Source of the DNA: Hafnia alvei
GTDB lineage: Bacteria > Pseudomonadota > Gammaproteobacteria > Enterobacterales > Enterobacteriaceae
Assembly: GCF_900095695.1 (NCBI RefSeq)
Contig: NZ_FMIQ01000068.1
Coordinates: forward strand, 1 to 64,000
Reading direction: 5' to 3'
Length of the DNA: 64,000 nt
Made by a program: the position numbers and the translations under genes. Shown here one piece after another: positions 21,073 to 29,504 of this stretch; positions within the stretch are counted from its first letter, which is position 1, and each line of letters begins with the position of its first letter. The notes under the pieces are model-generated. The model saw only the letters and a program-made list of their open reading frames with translations, ran no database searches and was not told where the DNA came from.

Positions 21073-21282
21073 ATGACACTGAAAATGGGTCTCGTAAAAT
21101 GGTATAGCCAGTCTGAAGGCTTCGGTATTATCTCTCCACTGGATGGTGGAAATGATATCTACGTTAATCGTTCAGGCATTGCTAATTCACGCAAAAAATT
21201 ACTGACAGAAGGTCAGCGCGTTGAATTTTCAACTTACCTAGGTAGTCGCGGTCTCACCGCAGAAGACGTCATCGCCTACTGA
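21073..21282 (+). CDS. Divergent cold-shock-domain paralogue with altered RNA-binding motifs
   Basis: 69 residues, the same length as the csp gene 200 nt upstream and clearly a relative (L-V-K-W-Y, E-G-F-G-I-I, G-G-N-D-I-Y-V, L-T-E-G-Q-R-V-E-F). The two nucleic-acid motifs are degraded: RNP1 is E-G-F-G-I-I rather than K-G-F-G-F-I, and RNP2 is I-Y-V-N-R-S rather than V-F-V-H-F-S. That loses a stacking phenylalanine and the histidine, much as in CspF/CspH. The ATG follows an AAGGTAAA ribosome site. The frame is intact, so it is probably expressed, but strong binding to single-stranded nucleic acid is doubtful. Confidence 0.8.
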   Translation: MTLKMGLVKWYSQSEGFGIISPLDGGNDIYVNRSGIANSRKKLLTEGQRVEFSTYLGSRGLTAEDVIAY

Positions 21283-21419
21283 TGACATCGTATCAGCCAG
21301 CGTTATTCCCTACGCATCTTCACGCTGGCTGAACTGTTTTCCCTTCCCTGCTGCAACTCGATAAGCTTCGCGTATAATCATCTCTCCGGCTTTCTCATCA
21401 TGAGGTTCGTCTGGCTACG

Positions 21420-22664
21420 ATGGCTGAAATATCCCTATCCTTAAGTGCGCTTAGAAACCTTCATCTTCATGCTCAAGGTTTAGATAAACCGCGCAGGCAC
21501 AAAGCAACGCCCCTTGATGTGATTGCGTGTATACGCCAAATGAGTCTGCTACAGATTGATACAATCAACGTTGTCGCTCGTAGTCCCTATCTGGTGTTGT
21601 TTTCACGTCTGGGTTTGTATTCAGAGCGGTGGCTAGATGAAGCTTTACGCAACGGTGATATCTTTGAATATTGGGCGCATGAGGCATGTTTTATCCCAAA
21701 AGAGGATTATCGGCTGGTTCGTCCACAGATGATGGCCCCGGAAAATATGGGATGGAAGTATTCCCCTGAGTGGCATCAGAAACATCATGACGACATTAGC
21801 AAACTGCTCACTCATATCCGCCACAATGGGCCTGTTAAAGCTACTGATTTTAGTGCAAAGAATAGAAAAACCAGCGGCTGGTGGGAGTGGAAACCAGAGA
21901 AACGACATTTGGAAACGCTATTTTCCTGTGGCCAGTTGATGGTGAAAGAGCGAATTAATTTTCACCGCGTATACGACTTGCCTGAACGTGTCATTCCAGA
22001 GTGGAATGATGATGCAAACAGTATTAGCTCAGCGCTTGCTCAACAACAAATGATGGCAAACAGTGCTCGCAGCCTAGGCGTATTTAAAGCGCAGTGGCTA
22101 GCTGATTATTATCGTCTTAAGAAAATTGATACCAAAAAGATGATACATAACATGTTGGACAGCCAAGAGATTATTGGGGTACGGCAAAGGGAAACCCAAG
22201 AGCTCTACTATATTCATCATAGCCTTGCGCATTTATTAGCAAAGGCACAAAACAATGAAATAAAAGCGACGCATACTACGCTGCTTTCTCCTTTTGATCC
22301 TGTTGTATGGGACCGAAAGCGTGCATCTGAATTATTTGGTTTTGACTACCGCTTAGAATGCTATACCCCTGAAGCTAAAAGAAACTTTGGCTACTTTTCG
22401 CTACCGATACTTCAGCGTGGCGCTCTAGTTGGTCGGATCGATGCCAAAATGCATCGCAAAGAAAAGGTGCTGGAGCTGAAATCGTGTCATCAAGAAAAAG
22501 GTGTACGGTTTACGGAGAAAAAGAGGGCTGAGCTGAAAGCTGCTATTACTCTTTTTGCCGCTTGGCAGCAGGCGACCGAAGTTAAAATTCAGTATCAGCC
22601 CGATGATTGGCGGTATTTTTGGGGGGACGGTTGGTTGCTGGATGGGGTATCTACACAGGCTTAA
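21420..22664 (+). CDS. ycaQ: Winged-helix DNA interstrand-crosslink glycosylase YcaQ
   Basis: 414-residue member of the AlkX/YcaQ (HTH_42) family, whose E. coli member excises bases at interstrand crosslinks and bulky N7-alkylguanine lesions. The catalytic Q-x-D motif is in L-L-Q-I-D-T-I near residue 40, followed by the conserved V-A-R-S-P-Y-L-V-L-F-S-R-L-G. Further hallmarks are Y-W-A-H-E-A-C-F, W-W-E-W-K-P-E-K-R, L-S-P-F-D-P-V-V-W-D-R-K-R and the late R-I-D-A-K-M-H-R. The last two are winged-helix contacts of the family. Gene order ycaQ before ycaR is as in E. coli, except for the xdh insertion between them. Confidence 0.93.
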   Translation: MAEISLSLSALRNLHLHAQGLDKPRRHKATPLDVIACIRQMSLLQIDTINVVARSPYLVLFSRLGLYSERWLDEALRNGDIFEYWAHEACFIPKEDYRLVRPQMMAPENMGWKYSPEWHQKHHDDISKLLTHIRHNGPVKATDFSAKNRKTSGWWEWKPEKRHLETLFSCGQLMVKERINFHRVYDLPERVIPEWNDDANSISSALAQQQMMANSARSLGVFKAQWLADYYRLKKIDTKKMIHNMLDSQEIIGVRQRETQELYYIHHSLAHLLAKAQNNEIKATHTTLLSPFDPVVWDRKRASELFGFDYRLECYTPEAKRNFGYFSLPILQRGALVGRIDAKMHRKEKVLELKSCHQEKGVRFTEKKRAELKAAITLFAAWQQATEVKIQYQPDDWRYFWGDGWLLDGVSTQA

Positions 22665-22671
22665 ATGCAAA

Positions 22672-22699
22672 AAGGGCAATGGTCGTTTCCATTGCCCTT
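22672..22699 (+). terminator. Hairpin after ycaQ
   Basis: 11-bp stem (22672-22682 with 22689-22699), 6-nt loop. The T-tail is poor. Confidence 0.6.
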
Positions 22700-22873
22700 C
22701 GGCCAATTAGTTACTGTAGTTGGCGAACATTGCGATGATTTTATGCAGCAGTTTCATATGTATCTTACTTTCTAGTTTTTGCAGGAAATTGTGATATACA
22801 TCACGTTAGGTAATTTACTCCTCTGCAAAACCAACTGCAACATGTTTTGTTTATGAGTGTTTAATGTTAATAA

Positions 22874-22906
22874 AAGTAAAAATCGGCACTAGGCCGATTT
22901 TTACTT
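22874..22906 (-). terminator. Terminator of the xdh operon (possibly bidirectional)
   Basis: Perfect 14-bp stem (22874-22887 with 22893-22906) with T-runs on both strands, between convergent ycaQ and the xdh genes. Confidence 0.8.
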
Positions 22907-22925
22907 TGGCACATCAAGACGATCT

Positions 22926-23384
22926 TTAGTCTTTCAGCGCGGCATGAATTGACTGGATAATCGGTTGATAACCCGTACAGCGGCAAATATTACCTTCAAG
23001 TGCATCCATGAGTTGCTCATCGCTGGGGTTAGGGTGCTTGGCCAGTAATGCCGATGTGCTAACAAGAACGCCAGGGGTACAGAAGCCGCACTGCACGCCG
23101 CCATGCTCAATAAACGCATTTTGAAGTTTTTTGGTTATCGGATCATCACGTAGCCCTTCGAGCGTGGTAATGTCGGCACCATCGCATTGTTCAGCTAAAA
23201 CCAAACACGAGCAAACTGCGTTTCCATCCATGATAACGGTGCAAGCGCCGCACTCACCAACGGCACACCCTTCCTTTGTTGCCGTTAAGCTTAATTTATC
23301 TCGTACGAAATCTAGCAAGCGCATTTGCCCTGTCACCTGCGCATCAATCAGTTTGCCGTTTACCTTCACTTTGATATTGCTCAT
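22926..23384 (-). CDS. xdhC: Xanthine dehydrogenase-type iron-sulfur subunit (2 x [2Fe-2S])
   Basis: Small subunit that passes electrons from the molybdenum site to FAD. The N-terminal plant-ferredoxin-type cluster motif C-x4-C-G-x-C-x(n)-C is near residues 40-60. The C-terminal four-helix cluster has C-G-F-C-T-P-G and C-R-C-T-G-Y. About 152 residues. The ATG at 23384 lies 6 nt after an AAGGAG; ATG 23387 and TTG 23390 are alternatives. It starts just past the end of the large-subunit gene on the same strand, so the pair is one operon. The family includes xanthine dehydrogenase, aldehyde and nicotinate dehydrogenases. E. coli XdhC is the nearest name by domain order. Confidence 0.88.
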   Translation of the reverse strand: MSNIKVKVNGKLIDAQVTGQMRLLDFVRDKLSLTATKEGCAVGECGACTVIMDGNAVCSCLVLAEQCDGADITTLEGLRDDPITKKLQNAFIEHGGVQCGFCTPGVLVSTSALLAKHPNPSDEQLMDALEGNICRCTGYQPIIQSIHAALKD

Positions 23385-23394
23385 CATCAACTCC

Positions 23395-26300
23395 TTATGC
23401 CAGCTCTGATTGATAGAGAGAACCAGCGGCTTCCACCATCATGTCGCGGAACATATTAATAAACACAGGTTGTTTATAGGCAGCTGACCAGCGTTTGCCA
23501 ATAGCGGCATAAATCAGCTTTTCTAACAACTGGCAGGCGAGATCGATTGTTTCCTGTGTGAGTCGGTGGCCCAGTAAACAGCGTTCGATATCGAGAAGTC
23601 GCTGCGGTTTACTAAACAGCGCCCCATCGACTAAACGGCAATAGTTCACTGTGCCATCGGGATCGCAAGAAATCAGACAGGTTAAGCTCTGGCGGGTAAT
23701 GTTCAGCGCATTTCGGCGCCCCAATTGGTGATAGAAAGCGTGTGGCCTTGGGTTTGGTGGCGGTGGCAATATGACCTTTGTCATCAGTTCATTAGGCTTA
23801 CGCTGTGTTTTATATCCCGACTGTAAGAATTCGCACAGCGGCATGCGCCGTGCGCCATCAAGCGATTGCAGCTCAATTTGGGCATCATAGATAATTGAGG
23901 GCGGTAGTGAGTCGCCGCAGGGCGCAGCGTTAACCATATTGCCGCCGATAGTTGCACGGTTACGAATTTGGTTTGAGCCAACCGTTTTACACGCTTGAGC
24001 GAGCAGGGGATAACGCTCTCTAACCAATTCGTGTTCGACGATACGGTTAAATGTTACCGCGGCGCCAATGACGACAGCTCCGTTATCTTCGGTAATTTGC
24101 GTCAGTTCAGGTATGCGCGATATATCAATGAGGTTCATGGCCTTGGTCTGCAATCGCCCTTGAACAATGACATCGGTGCCGCCAGCAATAATGCTAACGT
24201 TATCCTGAGCAAGCAACGTTAAGGCTTCTGGTACCGTTTTGGCTCTTGTCACCGTGACATCGGTTAAACGTAAAACCTGTTTTTTGTTATCGGCTTCAAC
24301 CATTAACTCGCTTTGCCGAGCTGGTTTTTTGAGGTTATAACCTAAAATAACCTGCTCAAGGGTGAGCGGTAGCTTGTTGAAGCGAGCGTTCAAGGCGAAG
24401 CTAAGGGCGTTGTTAATAGCCGCTGCGGCTAACTCAGTGGCGGGTTCACCGATACCTTTAGCGCCGAGAGGGCCTGCCTGATCGGGGTTTTCTACACCAA
24501 TAATGGTGATTTCAGGGATATCTTTAATAGTTGGTAGTAGATAGGTATCGAAGTTTTCTGATTTTACCTGTCCGTTTTCAATGTTGAAATCTTCGAGTAG
24601 CGCATAGCCAAATCCCTGAGCTATTCCGCCGCTGACCTGCCCATTGAAACCCACAGGATTAATAATATGGCCCACATCGTGTGCTGCCGTAACGTGAAGA
24701 AGATCCGTTTTCCCTGTGCTGGTGTTGACGCGCACCTCGGCAATTTGACAGCCATAAACCCACGTGAAGTAGGGGCTGCCGGTTCCTTTTTCCTCGTCCC
24801 AGTGAATTGGCGGTGGTACAAACCAGCCATATTCGGTCAGGCTCACGCTTGCCCATTTGGTTTTGTTGACGGCGGTTTTGAAATCTATCGTTTGTGATGG
24901 GTTATTTTTGTTGCTGATAAACCCGTTTTGCCACAGCGTATTATCTAATTCTTTCGTGCCCAGCACGTCGCACACAACGCCTAAAATACGTTGTTTAATT
25001 TTAACCGCCGCATCAAGGATCGCGCCGCCGCCAACGAGTGTTCCGCGTGTGGCGGCAGTAGAGCCACCATCACCAATCACTGAGGTCGGTGGCTCGCTAA
25101 ACATTATTTCGGATAGTGGAATGCCAAAAGCCTCTGCGGCGATGAGCGACATCGTTGTCTGTAGCCCTTGGCCATTTTCGGATACGGAAGTGGCAATATT
25201 CACGCTGCCGTCTTCGTTAACCTGCACCAGCGCGGTTGACGTATCGACACCTTCGGCGCCAATAGAGCACCCGCGGTAGCTGAGGGCGAGACCGATGCCA
25301 TAGCGATAAACGCCACCTTGTTGATTGAGTTGAGCATAATGCTGGCGCTTGCTATCAAATTCAGCTGAGGTGACTGCTTTGCTTAAAACCTCAAGGGCGG
25401 ATACGGTATGTTTGTCAAAAACTTGTCCGGTGATCGAAGCATCACCTTGTTTTAATGCGTTAATTTGACGAATTTCGACGGGAGATATCTTTAAATACTC
25501 GGCGATTTCGTCCATTAATGATTCGTTGGCATATACCACCTGCGGTGAGCCAAAGCCTCGCATGGCAGAGGTGTAGCTGTTGTTGGTGTATACGCCGGTC
25601 ACGTCGATGCGAATATTGGGGATACGATAAGGCCCCGCAGCCTGAACTGAGCTTCGCCAGGTAACGAAAGGCGTTGAAGCCGCATACCCTCCACTGTCGG
25701 CGAGGATATCGACCTTCATGGCTAAGATCTGGCCAGATTCATCCAGTCCAACCTTATATTTCATTTTATAGGGATGTCGCTTACAACTTTCTAAAATAGA
25801 ATGTTCGCGGGTATAACAAAATTTGACCGGCCTACCGGTTAGCGTTGTCAGTAGCGCAGAGCGACAGGCAAGATGATCGATAATATCGTCTTTACCGCCA
25901 AATGAGCCGCCCATCACCGCGCGTTTAATGTTGATATGCCCCTGCGGGCAGCCCATGAATCTAGCGACAAAGCTACGTACGCGGTGTGGGTTTTGAATGG
26001 AACCAGAGATAATCAAATGGCGCTCAGTGGGATCGAGCCAAGTGAGCACCACTTCAGGTTCAATGTAAGCATGCTCTTGAAAACCGACTTCATATTCGCG
26101 CTCAAGAATATGTGCGCTGGCCGAAAATCCCGCTGAGATGTCGCCTTTAATCGTGTGATGATGCGCCGCGATATTATCCCCTTTCTCCGGATGAATAAGC
26201 CGCGCGTCGGGTTTTAGCGCATGCTCAACGTCGGTAATGGGCGCGTAAGGTGTATAAGAAATATGAATTTTATCTGCTGCCAGACAGGCGGCTTCGTAGG

Positions 26301-26619
26301 TTTCTGCGGCAATAACCGCAATTACATCACCGTGAAAAACGACTTCATCTTTAATAATAGGAAGGTAGTCTTTCACCATGATGCCAACGACGGGTTCGCC
26401 GGGGATATCTTGATACGTTGCGATCTTGACAACGCCTGGCACCGCTAGTGCTTCACTAAGATCGAGGTTATCAATTCTTCCAGCGGCAATATCGGCATAG
26501 CGACACACGCCATACAACATTCCGGGTAGGGTTATGTCATTGCCGTAGACGGCTGTTCCAGTGACTTTTGCCAGTCCATCGACGCGACGGATTGATGATG
26601 AGGTGCTAGGCGCACTCAT
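23395..26619 (-). CDS. Fused molybdenum-binding and FAD-binding subunit of a xanthine-dehydrogenase-type enzyme
   Basis: 1074 residues in one frame. Residues 1 to about 765 are the molybdopterin-cytosine-dinucleotide-type catalytic subunit. They include M-G-G-S-F-G-G-K-D, A-M-R-G-F-G and the catalytic glutamate in G-A-K-G-I-G-E-P-A-T-E near residue 715-735. From about residue 784 the sequence is a CO-dehydrogenase-type FAD domain with A-G-G-T-D-V and T-I-G-G-N-M-V-N-A-A-P. In E. coli these are separate genes, xdhA (about 750 residues) and xdhB (about 290); their sum matches this length. A short polar linker (residues 765-783) joins them. The start has AAGGAGAT. The probable reaction is oxidation of hypoxanthine or xanthine. 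No dedicated maturation gene of the xdhC/pucA type is seen. Confidence 0.88.
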   Translation of the reverse strand: MSAPSTSSSIRRVDGLAKVTGTAVYGNDITLPGMLYGVCRYADIAAGRIDNLDLSEALAVPGVVKIATYQDIPGEPVVGIMVKDYLPIIKDEVVFHGDVIAVIAAETYEAACLAADKIHISYTPYAPITDVEHALKPDARLIHPEKGDNIAAHHHTIKGDISAGFSASAHILEREYEVGFQEHAYIEPEVVLTWLDPTERHLIISGSIQNPHRVRSFVARFMGCPQGHINIKRAVMGGSFGGKDDIIDHLACRSALLTTLTGRPVKFCYTREHSILESCKRHPYKMKYKVGLDESGQILAMKVDILADSGGYAASTPFVTWRSSVQAAGPYRIPNIRIDVTGVYTNNSYTSAMRGFGSPQVVYANESLMDEIAEYLKISPVEIRQINALKQGDASITGQVFDKHTVSALEVLSKAVTSAEFDSKRQHYAQLNQQGGVYRYGIGLALSYRGCSIGAEGVDTSTALVQVNEDGSVNIATSVSENGQGLQTTMSLIAAEAFGIPLSEIMFSEPPTSVIGDGGSTAATRGTLVGGGAILDAAVKIKQRILGVVCDVLGTKELDNTLWQNGFISNKNNPSQTIDFKTAVNKTKWASVSLTEYGWFVPPPIHWDEEKGTGSPYFTWVYGCQIAEVRVNTSTGKTDLLHVTAAHDVGHIINPVGFNGQVSGGIAQGFGYALLEDFNIENGQVKSENFDTYLLPTIKDIPEITIIGVENPDQAGPLGAKGIGEPATELAAAAINNALSFALNARFNKLPLTLEQVILGYNLKKPARQSELMVEADNKKQVLRLTDVTVTRAKTVPEALTLLAQDNVSIIAGGTDVIVQGRLQTKAMNLIDISRIPELTQITEDNGAVVIGAAVTFNRIVEHELVRERYPLLAQACKTVGSNQIRNRATIGGNMVNAAPCGDSLPPSIIYDAQIELQSLDGARRMPLCEFLQSGYKTQRKPNELMTKVILPPPPNPRPHAFYHQLGRRNALNITRQSLTCLISCDPDGTVNYCRLVDGALFSKPQRLLDIERCLLGHRLTQETIDLACQLLEKLIYAAIGKRWSAAYKQPVFINMFRDMMVEAAGSLYQSELA

Positions 26620-27077
26620 GGGTATCTCCTTACGTATTACGTAACGCTATTACGAACCAGATTGTTATGGCTGGCCATCAGAGTTAACAGTGATTAAAAG
26701 TAATGAAAAGTGGCGAGTTTGAGGGGTAAATGCTCGACGCTATCCATGGCTGATTGAATTAGATTCAACACTTGTGCCACAACGGAAAAATGGTCCAACG
26801 GTGCGTTTAATATGTGATTTATCTCGCATAACGGCCGTATGATAGCGGTGACTTGGTACGGTTTTTGAACAGTTTGGGTTTGTGCGTTTCTAGAGGAAAA
26901 ACGGCTGAAACACAAATAAACGTCATAATGAGATGTTGTGTTATCAATCTGATAGGTAGAGCGGTTCATTAAACGGTTTTTAACCGTATGGTCATACAAG
27001 CCGTGATAATTTTGCTGTTGCGAGTTATCCTTACACCATGCTTTTTCGCTGATACAAGAACTCGTTTAGGAACAATC
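26620..27077. promoter_or_regulatory. Divergent upstream region of xdh and ycaR-kdsB
   Basis: No supported gene. A TTACGTAA palindrome at 26637-26644, with a second TTACG nearby (26650), lies right upstream of the xdh ribosome site and could be an operator. The rest is AT-rich; a minus-strand frame at 26694-26999 has no recognisable protein. Confidence 0.4.
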
Positions 27078-27254
27078 ATGGATCATCGCTTACTCGAAAT
27101 TATTGCTTGCCCCGTCTGTAATGGAAAACTCTACTTCAATAAAGAAAATCAGGAATTAGTGTGCAAAGCGGATCGCCTTGGGTATCCGCTGCGTGATGGC
27201 ATTCCAGTATTGCTCGAGAATGAAGCCCGCATACTTCCAGTGGATGAGAAATAA
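27078..27254 (+). CDS. ycaR: YcaR, Trm112-like small zinc-binding-type protein
   Basis: 58-residue UPF0434/Trm112 family protein. The N-terminal [18 protein letters not shown] and the C-terminal L-R-D-G-I-P-V-L-L are diagnostic. The first cysteine pair is present. The start is the ATG at 27078; an open stretch upstream has no similarity. It is 4 nt from kdsB, a conserved pair in many proteobacteria. Role not established; relatives act as partner subunits of methyltransferases. Confidence 0.92.
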   Translation: MDHRLLEIIACPVCNGKLYFNKENQELVCKADRLGYPLRDGIPVLLENEARILPVDEK

Positions 27255-27258
27255 TCTG

Positions 27259-28014
27259 ATGAGTTTTATTGCTATTATCCCTGCTCGCTACTCTTCGACA
27301 CGCCTACCGGGTAAGCCTTTAGCCGATATTGGCGGCAAACCGATGGTTGTGCATGTTATGGAAAGAGCGCTGGCGTCTGGCGCTGCGCGCGTTATCGTGG
27401 CTACCGATCATGCAGATGTTAAAAAAGCCGTAGAAGCGGCGGGCGGTGAAGTCTGCATGACGCGAGCCGATCATCATTCTGGCACCGAACGTTTGGCTGA
27501 AGTGATTGAGAAGTGTGGCTTTGCAGACGATGAAATTATCGTCAATATTCAAGGCGATGAGCCGCTGATCCCGCCGGCAATTATCCGTCAGGTGGCGCAG
27601 AATTTGGCCGCTAGTGAAGCGGGCATGGCGACACTGGCGGTACCGATTACTACTAGCGAAGAAGCATTTAATCCAAATGCGGTAAAAGTCGTTTGTGATA
27701 AAAATGGCTATGCGCTCTATTTCTCACGCGCGACAATTCCATGGGATCGCGATCGTTTTGCGATATCTCGTGATGAAATTGGTCATGTTTTCCTGCGTCA
27801 CATTGGCATTTACGCTTATCGTGCTGGTTTTATTCGTCGTTATGTCACTTGGGCACCTAGCGATCTTGAGCAGATTGAAATGCTTGAGCAGCTGCGAGTG
27901 CTTTGGTACGGCGAAAAAATTCATGTGGATGTTGCTAAAACCGCGCCAAGCCCAGGCGTTGACACCATTGAAGACTTGGAAACAGTGCGCGCTATTTTTG
28001 CGGCGGCTCAATAG
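27259..28014 (+). CDS. kdsB: CMP-KDO synthetase
   Basis: 3-deoxy-manno-octulosonate cytidylyltransferase: activates KDO with CTP for lipopolysaccharide inner-core synthesis in the cytoplasm. 251 residues. Nucleotide-binding motif [15 protein letters not shown] near the N-terminus; Mg-binding N-I-Q-G-D-E-P-L near residue 95. The ATG at 27259 is chosen from the conserved [10 protein letters not shown] start. Coupled to ycaR by a 4-nt gap; the ribosome site lies inside ycaR. Confidence 0.97.
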   Translation: MSFIAIIPARYSSTRLPGKPLADIGGKPMVVHVMERALASGAARVIVATDHADVKKAVEAAGGEVCMTRADHHSGTERLAEVIEKCGFADDEIIVNIQGDEPLIPPAIIRQVAQNLAASEAGMATLAVPITTSEEAFNPNAVKVVCDKNGYALYFSRATIPWDRDRFAISRDEIGHVFLRHIGIYAYRAGFIRRYVTWAPSDLEQIEMLEQLRVLWYGEKIHVDVAKTAPSPGVDTIEDLETVRAIFAAAQ

Positions 28015-28047
28015 GTCGGTTTATCGCAAGGCATTTAGGTTTAAATT

Positions 28048-28075
28048 AAGAGCGTGCAAGTGCACGCTCTTTTGA
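28048..28075 (+). terminator. Terminator after kdsB
   Basis: 10-bp stem (28048-28057 with 28062-28071), 4-nt loop, T-tail. Confidence 0.85.
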
Positions 28076-28146
28076 TCTAGTCGAATACAATACCTTGATA
28101 AATCCGCCATGATGGCTCTCTATCTGGTGAAAAAAGGTACCGCGCA

Positions 28147-29064
28147 ATGCAGCAAAACCTGTATCACAATATGGATCATTTAAAAGCCGAACTTAGCGTT
28201 GTTCTTGGTGAGTCAATTGGCCGCTTAGAGCAGATCAGTGAACAGCCATATGCCAGCCTTTTTGCCCTTTATAATCAGCAGGGCACGCCTTTACCCTTGG
28301 TGGCTAAGACCTTTTTATGCCAAGGAATTGCCCAACAGGAAGCTTACAAGCTGTCGATGCTTGCACGGCAGGGCGATATCCGCTTACCAACGGTTTATGG
28401 CGTTCTGACAACCCATCAGGCGCCATTCAAAGAAGTTCTATTAATTGAACGATTACGTGGCGTTTCCGTCGAGGCACCGACTCGAACGCCACAGCGTTGG
28501 TCGTGCTTAAAAGACCAAATTGCAGAAGGGATCCTCTCTTGGCACCGCATTGATAGCCACGGTTGTGTCGGTAACGTTGACAGCGTGCAGGAAAATCGCT
28601 GGGCGCACTGGTACGCACAGCGTTTAGAAGTCATCTGGGCCACGCTTGGTAATATGCCAACGCCTGATTTAAGTATTGAAGCTCGCCGTATTTTGTTTCG
28701 CAGTAAAGAACAATTGCCTGAGCTGTTTGCGGGCTTCGACGATAGCTGCGTGCTGGTTCATGGCAACTTAACCCTAAGAAGCATGCTAAAAGATCCCAAA
28801 AGCGATCAACTGCTTGCCATGCTTAACCCCGGTATGATGCTCTGGGCACCGCGTGAGTACGATCTATTCCGCCTGAGCGAGGACGGGATGGCTACCGAAT
28901 TGCTCTACTCCTATTTGCAGAAAGCACCCGTGAGCGATGATTTTATGGTACGCCGCTGGCTATATGTTCTATGGGAGTCGATTGGACGCTATTTACATAC
29001 TGGCGTGGTAGATCGTCCAGTTGTCGAACGCGCAGCTCAGCAACTGCTTCCTTGGTTGGGATAA
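28147..29064 (+). CDS. ycbJ: YcbJ, aminoglycoside-phosphotransferase-like (kinase-fold) protein
   Basis: 305 residues, the YcbJ family of unknown function in its conserved place after kdsB. The sequence keeps a kinase-like layout: L-L-I-E-R-L-R-G-V-S-V-E near residue 100 (hinge-like), and L-V-H-G-N-L-T-L-R-S-M-L near residue 200 in the place of a catalytic H-G-D loop. There N replaces the catalytic D, so the protein may be a pseudokinase. An internal ATG at 28171 matches the E. coli start better, but only the first ATG (28147) has an AAGGT upstream. Confidence 0.85.
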   Translation: MQQNLYHNMDHLKAELSVVLGESIGRLEQISEQPYASLFALYNQQGTPLPLVAKTFLCQGIAQQEAYKLSMLARQGDIRLPTVYGVLTTHQAPFKEVLLIERLRGVSVEAPTRTPQRWSCLKDQIAEGILSWHRIDSHGCVGNVDSVQENRWAHWYAQRLEVIWATLGNMPTPDLSIEARRILFRSKEQLPELFAGFDDSCVLVHGNLTLRSMLKDPKSDQLLAMLNPGMMLWAPREYDLFRLSEDGMATELLYSYLQKAPVSDDFMVRRWLYVLWESIGRYLHTGVVDRPVVERAAQQLLPWLG

Positions 29065-29504
29065 TGACTGACTGAATTTAAGTATGAGAGCCGGCAAGTC
29101 ATATCGATTTGCTGGTTAATTATCAATCACTATGAGAGGTGATAATCTGATAATGATACAAATCGCTACCACTTTGATATTTTTCTTGGTTAAACAAGCT
29201 ACCTACCTCATTTTCCCTTGATGCTTTTTCTCGCTAATTTCGCTGAAATATAACGTCTTATTAAGTATCAAATGTGATACCGCCCGCAATTATTTTGTTT
29301 ATCTCCCTATTTTTCCTCTCATAAATAAAAGTTCGCATGCTCTGTGCATAGTTGGCATGTGCGCAAATAACTGATGTGTTCTATCAACCTTAAAAACATT
29401 TGCGCTGATGAAAACGCTGTACATCCGTAAATAGGGGAGCAAAGGCTCTCGAATCGTAGCTGGTTATCCACCATATTAGCCGAGCCGTAAGGAGTGATGT
29501 GTCC
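29065..29504 (+). promoter_or_regulatory. Upstream region of the purine permease operon
   Basis: 440 nt with no gene; AT-rich (T-rich around 29160-29330) with near-repeats of T-G-A-T-A-A-T at 29135-29160. It probably holds the promoter and control sites of the 29505-33847 operon. The AAGGAG ribosome site is at 29489-29494. Confidence 0.4.

Noticed and set aside
26694-26999. 101-codon minus-strand frame upstream of xdh
   Set aside because: No ribosome site, no family, low-complexity composition; likely chance frame in regulatory DNA.
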